From positions 124,001 to 188,000 of the forward strand of contig JACKAL010000001.1 of the NCBI GenBank assembly GCA_020635085.1: a stretch of DNA of 64,000 nucleotides, in the 5' to 3' direction. This DNA is from Pseudobdellovibrionaceae bacterium (GTDB taxonomy: Bacteria; Bdellovibrionota; Bdellovibrionia; Bdellovibrionales; JAGQZY01). A model generated the notes under the pieces. The model was not told the DNA's origin, did not search any database, and saw nothing but the letters and a program-made list of their open reading frames with translations. The translations under genes and the position numbers were made by a program. Below are positions 7,232 through 16,469 of this stretch, in pieces. Each line of letters begins with the position of its first letter. Within the stretch, counting starts at the first letter, position 1.

Positions 7232-8668
7232 ATGGCTATTCAGATGAAGCAGAGTCTAGCGCTAAAACAGACGCTTAAGATGACTCCCCAACTACAACAG
7301 GCGATTAAACTTTTGCAACTATCGCGCATGGAGCTCGAAGCAGAAATTCGTAAAGAAATGAATGAAAACCCTATCCTCGAAGAAAGCGCCGAGGATGTTG
7401 CCCGTGAAACTCAAAGTGAGCACGAAATACAGAATCAAGAGGATTCTCGCGAAGAAAGCCGAGACACGGATACACAAAAACAAGATGATTTTGAATGGGA
7501 TTCTTTTTTTGAAAATCAAAATCGTACGCGAGAACGGATGGTATCTCGAAATGAAGAGATTAGTAGCTACGAAAACATTATTGCTACTGCTCAAACATTG
7601 CACGATCACTTGCGTTGGCAGGCCAGTCTTTACGGCTTTAATGAGGAAGAGTTAGCTATTTGCAATATCGTGATCGACTATATTAATGACGACGGCTATA
7701 TTGAAAAACCCTTGAGTGAAATTGCCGCCGAAGAAGAAGTCTTGGAAAAAGATTTAGAAGAAATTTTACCATTTATTCATGAGTTTGATCCATTTGGTGT
7801 CGGCGCTCGCGATCTTCAAGAGTGCTTATTGATTCAAGCCAGACATCTCCAGGAAGATACACATGATTTTGTCACTCTTATTAAAAATCATATTCGTGAT
7901 CTCGAGCGCAAAAATTATCACCATATTGCTAAAGAAATGAATTTAAGTCTCGATGAAATCATCGATATGTGTAAGATCATTAATACGATGGATCCTAAAC
8001 CGGGAAGACAATTTGCCGTCAATGATACATACTATGTCACACCCGATGTTTATATTTACAAAGTCGGTGAGGAGTATGTGGTCTCTCTGAACGAGGATGG
8101 ACTTCCCAAGCTGCGCATTTCTAATTTTTATAAAAACATGTCAAAGAGTCAAGCCAACGCTAATCCAAATGATCCAGCTCATAGTTATATTCAAGATAAA
8201 TTGCGTTCGGCACTATGGCTCATCCGCTCTATTCACCAGCGCCAGCGCACAATTTATAAAGTGACAGAGTCGATCGTGCGTCACCAAACCGAGTTTTTTG
8301 AAAAAGGAGCGGAGTTCATTAAACCGATGATTTTGCGAGACATCGCCAATGACATTGGCATGCATGAATCCACGGTGAGCCGAGTGACAACCAATAAATA
8401 TGTCCATACGCCGCAAGGTATTTACGAGCTGAAGTATTTCTTTAACTCGGGTATTTCCACCGATGATGGCGATTCCCTTGCCAGTGAGTCGGTGAAGATG
8501 AAGATTAAAGATATGGTATCTAATGAAGATCCCAAGAAACCTCTTTCGGACCAAAAGATCGTAGATCTTTTAAAGAAAGATGGAATTATCATCGCTCGTC
8601 GTACTGTTGCTAAGTACCGCGATGTTTTGCGCATCTTACCTTCTGGTAAACGTAAGAAGATGTTCTAA
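7232..8668 (+). CDS. rpoN: RNA polymerase sigma-54 factor RpoN
   Basis: Sigma-54 of about 478 residues. The N-terminal activator-interaction region is clear (MKQSLALKQTLKMTPQLQQ, then AIKLLQLSRMELE), followed by an acidic linker, the core-binding region and the C-terminal DNA-binding part. The RpoN box (ARRTVAKYR) recognises the -24 element. An ATG at 7190 is possible, but the ATG at 7232 has AAAGGAG five bases upstream and begins right at conserved Region I, so it is preferred. The window also holds an activator with an intact GAFTGA loop and an NtrYX-like pair, so sigma-54 control is likely important in this organism. Confidence 0.95.
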   Translation: MAIQMKQSLALKQTLKMTPQLQQAIKLLQLSRMELEAEIRKEMNENPILEESAEDVARETQSEHEIQNQEDSREESRDTDTQKQDDFEWDSFFENQNRTRERMVSRNEEISSYENIIATAQTLHDHLRWQASLYGFNEEELAICNIVIDYINDDGYIEKPLSEIAAEEEVLEKDLEEILPFIHEFDPFGVGARDLQECLLIQARHLQEDTHDFVTLIKNHIRDLERKNYHHIAKEMNLSLDEIIDMCKIINTMDPKPGRQFAVNDTYYVTPDVYIYKVGEEYVVSLNEDGLPKLRISNFYKNMSKSQANANPNDPAHSYIQDKLRSALWLIRSIHQRQRTIYKVTESIVRHQTEFFEKGAEFIKPMILRDIANDIGMHESTVSRVTTNKYVHTPQGIYELKYFFNSGISTDDGDSLASESVKMKIKDMVSNEDPKKPLSDQKIVDLLKKDGIIIARRTVAKYRDVLRILPSGKRKKMF

Positions 8669-8778
8669 CTCAACTCGTCGACCTGAATTCTTGCTAAAAT
8701 TTATTGCCCGTATTAGGCGGAAATTTTGTTTGAAGCCAGATCTGAGTATGAGCCAGTTTATGCGTCCTGACATGGTTA

Positions 8779-8812
8779 CCTTCTGGCTGTCGTGGCCAGG
8801 AGGTTTTTTTAT
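8779..8812 (+). terminator. Rho-independent terminator of the lpt-rpoN operon
   Basis: A 9-bp stem (CCTTCTGGC with GCCAGGAGG, one G-T pair) around a 7-base loop is followed directly by seven T residues. It lies 110 bases after the rpoN stop. No hpf/raiA gene, a common rpoN neighbour elsewhere, lies between. Confidence 0.85.
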
Positions 8813-9050
8813 TTAAAAGATGTTTCAATTTTAAAAGAGGGCTGGCGCCCACGATGGGCGGCAGCAATCAATACAGGATGTACACACATTCTCCTACTTA
8901 GATCTGACTGATTACCACCTCAAATTGACACTGTAAGTATACCTAATAAGTGTTCAGTAAAATTAGCTAGTTATCCACATTTCATATAAAGAATAAAGGG
9001 GGTCTCCGATATAGTTTTTTATGTCAGCCTTGTCTTATTTACACAGGGTC
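8813..9050. other. Intergenic region without a recognisable gene
   Basis: With the stretch 8669-8778 and the terminator, this makes a gap of about 450 bases between rpoN and the next gene. It is AT-rich and contains a TTGACA at 8933-8938 without a convincing -10 partner. I see no tRNA, small RNA or coding signal. Confidence 0.5.
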
Positions 9051-9079
9051 TTGAGGTATTGAGGATGGGTGCTTATATT
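9051..9079 (+). promoter_or_regulatory. Sigma-70-type promoter of the small secreted-protein gene
   Basis: TTGAGG (9051-9056) and TATATT (9074-9079) are separated by exactly 17 bases, close to the consensus. The expected transcript start leaves a leader of about 35 bases before the ATG at 9123. Confidence 0.6.
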
Positions 9080-9122
9080 CAGTCGCACATCAAAAGGATA
9101 ACAAAACATTTAAGGAGAATTT

Positions 9123-9416
9123 ATGAAATTGGTAATGGTATTGTGTTTATTTGTTAGTTCGAATATTGCGTTTGCAATGTCTGTAGAATCGGTTGGCGAG
9201 TGTGTAATGAATAATTCAAATAATTTACAAACAGTTGTAGGGTTGTGGCAGAGCGCTGCTATGGGTGTTTATGGAGAAGATACACAGAGTTTGCAGAAGG
9301 CTGGCAGTGACCTTGTGAATAAATTAGCCGCAGACTCTGTTAAGACATGCGCTGATGCGGAACTTGTATACGCTGAAGAGTATGTTGCTCTATTAAAACA
9401 AAACAAAGCAAAATAA
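9123..9416 (+). CDS. Small secreted or periplasmic protein, unknown function
   Basis: A 97-residue protein with a typical signal peptide (MKLVMVLCLFVSSNIAFA, cleavage probably after AFA). That leaves a mature protein of about 79 residues with two Cys (GECVMNN and VKTCADA) that could form a disulfide. The rest is predicted helical. The ribosome site AAGGAG is good, and a well-formed promoter lies just upstream, so it is a single-gene transcript that ends near an inverted repeat at 9468-9504. I do not recognise the family. Confidence 0.75.
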   Translation: MKLVMVLCLFVSSNIAFAMSVESVGECVMNNSNNLQTVVGLWQSAAMGVYGEDTQSLQKAGSDLVNKLAADSVKTCADAELVYAEEYVALLKQNKAK

Positions 9417-9467
9417 TAGTCGTAGGATTTATTAATTCAACGAACTTTTCAGCTCTGAAAAGCGAGA

Positions 9468-9504
9468 TCGCGAATAACTTCTAATGCTCATCGGTTATTC
9501 GCGA
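9468..9504. terminator. Inverted repeat between convergent genes (possible bidirectional terminator)
   Basis: Perfect 11-bp arms (TCGCGAATAAC and GTTATTCGCGA) with a 15-base loop sit between the small secreted-protein gene and the convergent methylase gene. Neither side has a long T run, so intrinsic termination is plausible but not certain. Confidence 0.55.
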
Positions 9505-9508
9505 AACC

Positions 9509-10168
9509 TTATCTATAAAGCATCAAAATAAATTCGGCCTTGTCGGGAAGTGTCTCGACAGGGAGTTTGTGTAAAGAAACATCCAGGATCTTTTCATTTT
9601 CTGCCGTTAAGTTTATTCCCAAAAGAATGCGGTAGTCCTTACCTAAAGCTTGCAAATCTTTAAGAAGGGCATGCAATCGATAAGGTGTGTCCATAAGAAT
9701 CACAGGGCAGGTATAGCGCTTTAAATCTTGAATGGCATCGCGGCGTAGTTCGGTTTTAGCAGGTAAAAATCCACGAAAATAAAATTCCTTTAGTGGGTGA
9801 GCGGAAAGACTTAACAGCACCATCAGTGATGAAGCGCCAGGCGCGGAATTGACCGAAATATTGTGTTGTCGACATAGGTGAATCAAGCGAGAACCTGGAT
9901 CACAAAAGACAGGAGTGCCGCAATCAGAAACGAGGACTGCGCGTTTCTTTTTACAAATGTCTACTAACGGTAACAAATCCTCGTCTGTGGAGTGTTCATT
10001 TAAATATTCAATATGCTCTGGTCGCGGAATTTCCAATTGCTTTAAGAGTTGAAATAAAGGCTTTCGCTCTTCGCCAATAATCACTTCAGCTGTTTTAAGG
10101 GCGTTAATGGCGCGCAAAGTGATGTCTTCGGGGTGCCCAATGGGTGTTGATACAATTTGTAAACTCAT
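9509..10168 (-). CDS. RsmI-like tetrapyrrole-methylase-family SAM-dependent methyltransferase
   Basis: A 219-residue enzyme of the family that includes RsmI, which 2'-O-methylates C1402 of 16S rRNA. The N-terminal LQIVSTPIGHPEDITLRA is the family signature, and SDCGTPVFCDPGSRL and APGASSLMVLLSLSA are further conserved blocks. Two things differ from typical RsmI: the protein is short (E. coli RsmI is about 286 residues), and the usual EDTR/ADTR segment reads GEERKPL. It may therefore be a separate subfamily with another target. The ATG at 10168 is preferred to a TTG at 10186 because it begins exactly at the conserved region and has TGAGG upstream. Confidence 0.75.
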   Translation of the reverse strand: MSLQIVSTPIGHPEDITLRAINALKTAEVIIGEERKPLFQLLKQLEIPRPEHIEYLNEHSTDEDLLPLVDICKKKRAVLVSDCGTPVFCDPGSRLIHLCRQHNISVNSAPGASSLMVLLSLSAHPLKEFYFRGFLPAKTELRRDAIQDLKRYTCPVILMDTPYRLHALLKDLQALGKDYRILLGINLTAENEKILDVSLHKLPVETLPDKAEFILMLYR

Positions 10169-10439
10169 AATGGCCTCAATTTCCAACTAAAAAATGCGCC
10201 GCCTACTTTGGCAGCACGGGCGTATCAAAACCAAAGAAAGAAATATTTTTTAGGTTCACAATACAAGAGTTCTGTTTATATACGAAGAATGATTTAAAAA
10301 AAATGGTTTTGTATTTTGGTTATTTTGACACACCCTTGCCAGCAAAGTGGGTGGTGTCGCTTTTGGTTATCAAATGGGGGAAATGAAAATACAATTCTAA
10401 AAAGCGCGACTGAGATACGCTATAGAGCGGAGGATGGTA

Positions 10440-10985
10440 ATGAAGTGGAAGACGCTCTCGCGAGAGCAGGTTTTTAAGATGGCTTTCGTGACATTGGATA
10501 AAGAAGTGTGTGAGCTCCCCGATGGGCGTATTATGCCTGCTTATTATGTTCTTCATTTTCCCAATTGGGTCAATGTGGTGGCGCTTGATACCGAGGGTAA
10601 TTTTCTGCTTATTAAGCAATACCGACATGGTTCTAAAGAGATTCACTGGGAAGTTCCCGGTGGCGGTGCCTACAAAAACGAAGACCCAAAACTTTCCGCT
10701 CTTCGCGAGCTGCGCGAGGAGACGGGCTACAATTCTCAAAATGTGCATTTTGTTTCGGAACATTTTCCCAATCCGGCTTTACAGGACAATAAGGTGTATA
10801 CATACTTGGCTTTAGATTGCGAGTATGAGGGGCCGCCCGAGCTTGATCCCTATGAAGAGTTGGAGCTGGTGAAGGTGCCACGTGCGGATGTCGAAAAAAT
10901 GCTTGATCAAAATGTGTTCGATCACACAGTGTGTCTCGCCTCTCTTTATCAGGGCCTCCGTTATTTGGATCAGCTCAATAGATAA
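10440..10985 (+). CDS. Nudix hydrolase, ADP-ribose pyrophosphatase-like
   Basis: A protein of about 181 residues with a complete Nudix box: G, then E six residues on, then REL, REE and TGY (from GGAYKNEDPKLSALREL into REETGY). The preceding HWEVPGG and the later NPALQDNKVYTYLA resemble enzymes that split ADP-ribose or nucleotide sugars into two monophosphates. The substrate cannot be told from sequence. The ATG at 10440 has GGAGG six bases upstream. An ATG at 10434 directly abuts that site and is unlikely. It is a single gene, divergent from the RsmI-like gene. Confidence 0.82.
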   Translation: MKWKTLSREQVFKMAFVTLDKEVCELPDGRIMPAYYVLHFPNWVNVVALDTEGNFLLIKQYRHGSKEIHWEVPGGGAYKNEDPKLSALRELREETGYNSQNVHFVSEHFPNPALQDNKVYTYLALDCEYEGPPELDPYEELELVKVPRADVEKMLDQNVFDHTVCLASLYQGLRYLDQLNR

Positions 10986-11055
10986 GTCAAAAACCAAAAA
11001 ATGGATACGGGAGCGTAGACTCTTAAAGAGCGAAACTTTTAAGTAAGAGCGTGCT

Positions 11056-11775
11056 TTAAGAAATCACAGAGCGTAAAAGAGAATTGAATTCAGAGAAATT
11101 TTTTATTTTTACAGCCGACGCGGGAGCTGTAACATTGGGGGAGTGGCAGGTGTCAACGAACACCAAGTTCACCTGGGGATGAAGCTGGGTCACTAAATTT
11201 AAAACCCGTGGTTCATTATCGATAAAGATGACATTGTCATAGCCGGCAATCAATTGATTTAAAATATCTGCTTTAAAAGATTCATCCACATAAGTTTCCG
11301 ATGGTTTCATGTGAAGGATCTCATCACTGACCGGAAAACCAAAATCTTGCAGAGTTTGTAAAGTTCCCGGTCGCATCAAATTACTCGGGCGACCGGTGAG
11401 ATAAACAAATGGGAAATTTTTTTGCTTTAAAAGATTCACAAACTCAATGGCGCCTTCATGTGGAAGATCACAGTGAAGAAACTGATTGGAAAAAAAATGG
11501 GTTTTCCAGTATTGACGAATATCCTCTGTGGTGGATTCATCCAATCCGGGAGCGTAACGTTCCAGGGCGGCAAAATAGCCATACTCAAAAGGGTGGCACT
11601 TCGCTTGTGCCAAGAGAAGAGATAAATCGGGCCGTGTAGCTTTGATGGACTGCGCAAAAAGACGAAGGATCGTTTCGTTGCGTGGGTGGGTTAAAACCAG
11701 GCTGGAGTCGATATCGAGGATGAAAAGAGTTTTTTCTGAAAGGTGACTTACTAGCTCCGTTAGGTTTTTGTACAT
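11056..11775 (-). CDS. HAD-superfamily hydrolase, uncharacterised
   Basis: A 239-residue protein with HAD motifs in order: motif I FILDIDSSLV (Asp21 nucleophile, Asp23 acid/base), motif II YLTGRPS and motif IV VIFIDNEPR. A helical cap of about 90 residues lies between motifs I and II. No signal peptide is seen, so it is probably a cytoplasmic phosphatase. The layout resembles bacterial HAD proteins of the DUF2608 type, but the substrate is unknown. It is transcribed alone, divergently from the MFS gene. Confidence 0.75.
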   Translation of the reverse strand: MYKNLTELVSHLSEKTLFILDIDSSLVLTHPRNETILRLFAQSIKATRPDLSLLLAQAKCHPFEYGYFAALERYAPGLDESTTEDIRQYWKTHFFSNQFLHCDLPHEGAIEFVNLLKQKNFPFVYLTGRPSNLMRPGTLQTLQDFGFPVSDEILHMKPSETYVDESFKADILNQLIAGYDNVIFIDNEPRVLNLVTQLHPQVNLVFVDTCHSPNVTAPASAVKIKNFSEFNSLLRSVIS

Positions 11776-11879
11776 ATTGCTTTGTTCTAGTTGATGTCAG
11801 GGCCCATTGCAAATATAACCAGACCTTTCATTCATAGTAGGGTGGGACACACCCTAGAAATTGGTCAAAGGGGAAGGTC

Positions 11880-13403
11880 ATGCTATCAGGAAAAACGCTG
11901 GAGCTCTTAAGTGTTATTTTAGTTTTACTCTTCGTTATTGCGCTTTATTTTCGAAATAATCCTTTACAGCATTCACAAAAGTTCATGATGCGCCGTTTTC
12001 TTAACTGGTTTCCGCTCGGCATGACCTATGCTTTTTTGTACATGGCCCGCTACAATCTCAATATCGCCAAAAACGAATTTGGCGACATCATGTCCAAAGC
12101 TGACTTCGGGATTATTTTTGGTGTGGGCACTACGGTTTATGCCTGCTCTTTTTTGTTGAACGGACCTCTGGTGGATAAAATTGGTGGGAAAAAAGGAATT
12201 ATTATCGCGTCTCTCGGGGCGGCAATCACCAATGTTTTTATGGGAATTGCGACCTATGCCATGCTCGAAGGCAACATGAAGTTCAACGTAGTGGCAGTTT
12301 TTTCTACTCTCTACGCCTTTAATATGTACTTTCAGAGTTACGGCGCCGTCTCCATTATTAAAGTAAAAGCTTTTTGGTTTCATGTGCGCGAGCGTGGTGG
12401 CTTTGGTGCGATCTTTGGAACCCTACTTTCCTTTGGCGCTTATTTTGCCTATGGGTGGGGAGATATCGTGGTGAATCTTACACGTGCCAATATGGCGGAG
12501 CCGAATGCCGTGGAGAGATTTATTCGCTCTGTTTTTGCTCTCGATAGCCTCAATCGTGATGGAACATGGTATATCTTTTTTGTTCCGGCATTTATCATGA
12601 TCGTGTGGGCACTTATCGATATGTTTATGCTCAAGGACACACCGGCGCAAGCCAACTTCGAAGACTTTGACACCCACGATGCGTCGTCAGAGGAGATGCA
12701 TATTGATTTTTCAATGAAGGATTTATTAAAAAAAGTCTTTACAAATCCCATTATTCTTACATTTGCGCTTATTGAGTTCTGCAGTGGCGTTTTACGTAAT
12801 GCCATGCTGCAGTGGTATTTTATTTTTGCTCACGAAGTCCCACAGATCGGAGGAGAATTTTTTAATGATCACTGGGGCTATTTATTAGCCATTACCGGTG
12901 TGGTTGGTGGCTTTGTTGCCGGATACTCTTCTGATTATCTATTTCACTCGCGCCGTTCACCCCCGGCACTTATCTTAAATGTGTTTATGTTTATGCTCAT
13001 TTTGGTTATGAGCTTTGTTCTGTTCTCTAATCCATTTATTGTTGGATTGTGTGTTGTCGGCGTGTGGATGTTTGTAATTGGTGTGCATTCATTGATGTCG
13101 GGTACTGCCGCCGCTGATTTTGGTGGACGAAAAGCCACTGCCACCGCTTCGGGTATCCTTGATGGATTTGTGTATTTGGGGAGTGGCCTACAGTCTTTTT
13201 GCTTAGGGTTTTTAGTAACCGAGGATTGGAGTTACTGGCCGTACTTTATGCTTCCATTTGCAGCACTGGCTGTGGTTTTAGCATGGCGCACATGGCACGC
13301 CCTTCCTGAGGCAACCAAGAAATATCTGGTGAGTGTGGAAAACGTGGAAGTAATTGTGAAAAAACGCCGACGTTTCTTCGTGATTGGTCAACAGTCCGAG
13401 TGA
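11880..13403 (+). CDS. MFS transporter, organophosphate:phosphate antiporter (GlpT/UhpT)-like
   Basis: A 507-residue membrane protein with about 12 MFS helices plus an extra N-terminal helix (about 8-24, LLSVILVLLFVIALYF). Segments such as YAFLYMARYNLNIAKNEFGDI and GPLVDKIGGKKGIIIAS, the latter with the D-x-x-G-x-x MFS loop, resemble the GlpT/UhpT group, which exchanges sugar or glycerol phosphates for phosphate. The substrate is not predictable. The ribosome site (AAGGGGAAGG) is good. It lies alone between a HAD gene and the nuo operon, and uptake of host-derived phosphate esters would be a natural role in a predator. That last point is speculation. Confidence 0.8.
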   Translation: MLSGKTLELLSVILVLLFVIALYFRNNPLQHSQKFMMRRFLNWFPLGMTYAFLYMARYNLNIAKNEFGDIMSKADFGIIFGVGTTVYACSFLLNGPLVDKIGGKKGIIIASLGAAITNVFMGIATYAMLEGNMKFNVVAVFSTLYAFNMYFQSYGAVSIIKVKAFWFHVRERGGFGAIFGTLLSFGAYFAYGWGDIVVNLTRANMAEPNAVERFIRSVFALDSLNRDGTWYIFFVPAFIMIVWALIDMFMLKDTPAQANFEDFDTHDASSEEMHIDFSMKDLLKKVFTNPIILTFALIEFCSGVLRNAMLQWYFIFAHEVPQIGGEFFNDHWGYLLAITGVVGGFVAGYSSDYLFHSRRSPPALILNVFMFMLILVMSFVLFSNPFIVGLCVVGVWMFVIGVHSLMSGTAAADFGGRKATATASGILDGFVYLGSGLQSFCLGFLVTEDWSYWPYFMLPFAALAVVLAWRTWHALPEATKKYLVSVENVEVIVKKRRRFFVIGQQSE

Positions 13404-13784
13404 TGATGTTGCAAATTTATAATTAACCTGTAAGTAGCCCATATTTTATGCAAAAAAATGATGGGCTCTTAGACAGGCTCTTTGCAAAACTTTTTACGAA
13501 ATTCTTGTGCACGAATAATTAGCAGATATTCATATGCACACAAAAGTGAGAAGGTTGATGAAATTTATGCTCAGTATAAGAGCGATATTGGGCATTGGGC
13601 TCACTTCGAAAATATCTTAAAATCAGTTGATAAGAAATTGAAAATCTCTTGAAATATTTGAGAATTAGCGCTTAATTGAAAGCTCTTCGGCAGCGTTCAA
13701 AGTGAAGCTTTTCGACACAAGCAAAGGGTCGAGTAGCATGCAGGAGATTATACTACGCGATCCACACGATGAGAGAGGAGTGCA
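13404..13784. other. Intergenic region before the nuo operon, possibly holding a gene remnant
   Basis: About 380 bases. A 7-bp inverted repeat (AGCCCAT, 13436-13442, with ATGGGCT, 13461-13467) follows the MFS gene and may help termination. A reading frame of 56 codons (13482-13652, TTG start, no ribosome site) gives a protein-like end (KVDEIYAQYKSDIGHWAHF) and may be a decayed gene. A TATACT at about 13750 could be the -10 box of the nuo promoter, but no good -35 is present. Confidence 0.35.
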
Positions 13785-14324
13785 ATGACATTGCCTGCCC
13801 AAACGAATAATGATCTTAGCGATGTTTCAAAAAATTTCGCTTTCACCACACGACTAGATGATCTGGTGTCGTGGGGGAGAAAGAACTCCATGTGGCCGTT
13901 ACCGTACGGTACCGCCTGTTGTGGAATTGAACTGATGTCAGTAATGGGACCAAAATATGACTTGGCACGTTTTGGTGCCGAGGTTGTACGATTTTCTCCA
14001 CGTCAAGCAGATTTACTTTTAGTGGCGGGAACAATCACCGAAAAAATGGGCCCTATTCTGGTTCACATCTACGAGCAAATGCTTGAGCCCAAGTATGTTC
14101 TTTCGATGGGTGCGTGTGCAAGTTCGGGTGGTTTTTATCGCGCCTATCATGTCATGCAGGGAATCGACAAAGTCATTCCTGTGGATGTGTATGTGCCGGG
14201 CTGTCCACCAACACCTGAAGCAGTTCTTGATGGCGTGATGACTTTACAAAAAATGATCGCAGACCACCATCCGCGACCTTGGAAAGACAATTGGGTGAAT
14301 CCATATGAAAAAACTAAATCTTGA
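13785..14324 (+). CDS. nuoB: NADH-quinone oxidoreductase subunit B
   Basis: A 179-residue subunit that holds cluster N2, the last iron-sulfur centre before quinone. All four ligands are visible: the adjacent Cys45-Cys46 (YGTACCGIELMS), Cys111 (MGACASSGGFY) and Cys140 (VYVPGCPPTPEA). The ribosome site GAGAGGAG precedes the ATG. It is the first gene of the cluster here; nuoA, normally just upstream, is absent. Its end overlaps nuoCD by 20 bases. Confidence 0.97.
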   Translation: MTLPAQTNNDLSDVSKNFAFTTRLDDLVSWGRKNSMWPLPYGTACCGIELMSVMGPKYDLARFGAEVVRFSPRQADLLLVAGTITEKMGPILVHIYEQMLEPKYVLSMGACASSGGFYRAYHVMQGIDKVIPVDVYVPGCPPTPEAVLDGVMTLQKMIADHHPRPWKDNWVNPYEKTKS

Positions 14325-15990
14325 TATGTATCGCGGCGCTATTGCCGCGCGTTTCCCTGAGGCCAATCGTTTTCAGTTTTCCGAAAGCTACGGTGCTGTT
14401 GTTTTAGAGGTACCGCGCGAAACGGTGCGCGATGTTTTACGCTTCTTCAAAGAAAAAAATTATTTTAATTTCCTCATGAACATAACGGGCGTGGATTATC
14501 CCGACCGCCAAGAGCGCTTTGAGGTGGTCTATGAACTTTTCAATACACGTGATTATTCGCGCTTGCGGGTAAAAGTGCGCACCAGTGAGGATAAGCCTGT
14601 GCCTTCGGTGATTTCCGTATGGAAAGGGGCCGATTGGTTTGAGCGTGAAGTGTACGATATGTTCGGCGTTAAGTTTGAGGGACATCCGAACTTGCGTCGC
14701 ATTCTTACGCATCATGAGTTTGTCGGCCATCCTCTTCGTAAAGACTACGCTGCTGATCTTCAGCAACCCTGTTCATCGGCATTGCCGATTCATTTTGATG
14801 TGGGAACAGAGCCTAAAGAAAAGGCTGATAATCTTATTCCTCTCAACATTGGCCCTTCCCATCCGGCAACCCATGGAACATTACGAGTGATGGTGGAGCT
14901 GAACGGTGAAAAAGTTCACCGCGCTAATGTGGAAATCGGTTATCTGCATCGCTGTTTCGAAAAAATGGCAGAGACTCACCCGTACAACCAAGTCATTCCA
15001 TACACCGATCGTTTAAATTATTGTTCAGCACCGATGAACAACATCGGTTATTGTAAAGCCGTGGAACGATTGCTGGGGGTGGAAATTCCTGCACGTGCAC
15101 AAGCGATGCGTGTGGTTTTAGCGGAGCTTTCACGATTTATCGATCACGTTGTGTGTATTGGTGCCAACGCAGTGGATTTGGGAGCACTAACGGGATTTTT
15201 TCATCTCTTCACGTTGCGTGAAAAAGTTTATTCGATCTTCGAAAAACTCTGCGGTGCTCGCTTAACTGTATCTATGACTCGCGTTGGTGGTATGGCACAA
15301 GACGCACCTCCCGGTTGGTTCGATGAAGTTCTGCAGCTGTGCAAAGAGCTGCGCCAAGGGGTTTCCGAGATCGAGACACTCTTGACCAACAACAAAATTT
15401 GGATTCAGCGCACGCAAAATGTCGGTGCGATCAGTGCCGAAGAAGCTTTACAGTGGGGTTATACAGGTCCGTGCTTGCGTGCGGCGGGTGTTGGCTTAGA
15501 TCTTCGTAAAGCAGAACCTTATTATATGTATGATGAGTTGGATTTTGATATTCCGGTCGGTTCCACTGGGGATGTCTTTGAGCGCTATCTTGTGCGCGTG
15601 GAAGAAATGAAGCAATCAGTTCGTATCGTTGAGCAGGTTTGTAAAAATATGCCCAGCGGTGATTACACCATTCGCGATAAAGGTATTGTTCTTCCCGAGA
15701 AAAAAGATGTGTATGGAAATATTGAGGGCCTTATGAATCACTTCATGCTGGTCATCAATGGTTTACGTCCCCCAGTCGGCGAAGTTTACGATTCTACGGA
15801 AGCTGCTAATGGCGAGTTGGGTTTCCACCTTGTCAGCGATGGCTCGGGAGTACCCTATCGTTTAAAAGTGCGTCCTCCGTGTTTTGCTATTTACCAATCG
15901 TTTTCGGAGTCCATCACGGGTGGACTCGTGGCCGATGTGATTTCAGTTTTAGGAAGTATGAACCTCATTGCAGGTGAGTTGGATAGGTAG
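14305..15990 (+). CDS. nuoCD: NADH-quinone oxidoreductase fused subunit C/D
   Basis: A 561-residue fusion. Residues about 1-160 are the 30-kDa subunit C (WFEREVYDMFGVKFEGHPNL, with HPLRKDYA at its end). From about 175 on it is the 49-kDa subunit D (NIGPSHPATHGTLRV, EIGYLHRCFEKMAE), ending in a canonical GELDR. Subunit D shapes the quinone site with NuoB. The C-D fusion is also found in E. coli. The start lies inside nuoB (20-base overlap), so translation is probably coupled. Confidence 0.97.
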   Translation: MKKLNLDMYRGAIAARFPEANRFQFSESYGAVVLEVPRETVRDVLRFFKEKNYFNFLMNITGVDYPDRQERFEVVYELFNTRDYSRLRVKVRTSEDKPVPSVISVWKGADWFEREVYDMFGVKFEGHPNLRRILTHHEFVGHPLRKDYAADLQQPCSSALPIHFDVGTEPKEKADNLIPLNIGPSHPATHGTLRVMVELNGEKVHRANVEIGYLHRCFEKMAETHPYNQVIPYTDRLNYCSAPMNNIGYCKAVERLLGVEIPARAQAMRVVLAELSRFIDHVVCIGANAVDLGALTGFFHLFTLREKVYSIFEKLCGARLTVSMTRVGGMAQDAPPGWFDEVLQLCKELRQGVSEIETLLTNNKIWIQRTQNVGAISAEEALQWGYTGPCLRAAGVGLDLRKAEPYYMYDELDFDIPVGSTGDVFERYLVRVEEMKQSVRIVEQVCKNMPSGDYTIRDKGIVLPEKKDVYGNIEGLMNHFMLVINGLRPPVGEVYDSTEAANGELGFHLVSDGSGVPYRLKVRPPCFAIYQSFSESITGGLVADVISVLGSMNLIAGELDR

Positions 15991-15995
15991 GAAAG

Positions 15996-16469
15996 ATGTT
16001 TAAATTATCTTCAGATGGTGAAGCCTTCGTTCAATCAGAATTAAAGCGCTACGAAACCAAAGAGTCAGCGATCATTCCCAGTTTGTACCGTGTACAAAAG
16101 GAAAACGGGGGATGGGTGTCGCCCGATTGTATTCAGTATTTAAGTACATTGATGGATATTCCAGCCTCACGCATTAATGAAGTATTTCAGTTCTACACAA
16201 TGTTTAATAAAGAACCGGTGGGAAAATTCCATGTGCAAGTGTGTTGTAATGTGGCCTGTTGCATGGCGGGTTCTCGTGAGATGATCGATAAACTTTGTGA
16301 AGATTATGGTGTGGAAGAGGGCGAAGTGACTTCTGATAAACGTTTTACTTTTACACGTGTGGAGTGTCTTGGCGCTTGTGATAAAGCACCGATGATGCAA
16401 GTTAATGAGACCTATCATGAAGGTTTAACCATGGACAGTGCCAAGAAAATTTTGAGGGAGTTAAAATAA
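15996..16469 (+). CDS. nuoE: NADH-quinone oxidoreductase subunit E
   Basis: A 157-residue thioredoxin-like subunit carrying the [2Fe-2S] cluster N1a. The ligands are Cys83 and Cys88 (QVCCNVACCMAG) and Cys124 and Cys128 (RVECLGACDKAPM). It works with NuoF at the NADH-binding tip. The gene is five bases after nuoCD, and its stop touches the start of nuoF (one-base overlap, TAATG). Confidence 0.96.
   Translation: MFKLSSDGEAFVQSELKRYETKESAIIPSLYRVQKENGGWVSPDCIQYLSTLMDIPASRINEVFQFYTMFNKEPVGKFHVQVCCNVACCMAGSREMIDKLCEDYGVEEGEVTSDKRFTFTRVECLGACDKAPMMQVNETYHEGLTMDSAKKILRELK

Noticed and set aside
8580..8816. Open frame of 78 codons overlapping the end of rpoN and the terminator
   Set aside because: It runs in another frame through rpoN and across the terminator hairpin, has no ribosome site and no protein-like features.
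16167..16418. Minus-strand open frames through the nuo, rpoB and rpoC genes
   Set aside because: They are shadows of strongly conserved plus-strand genes and lack start signals.
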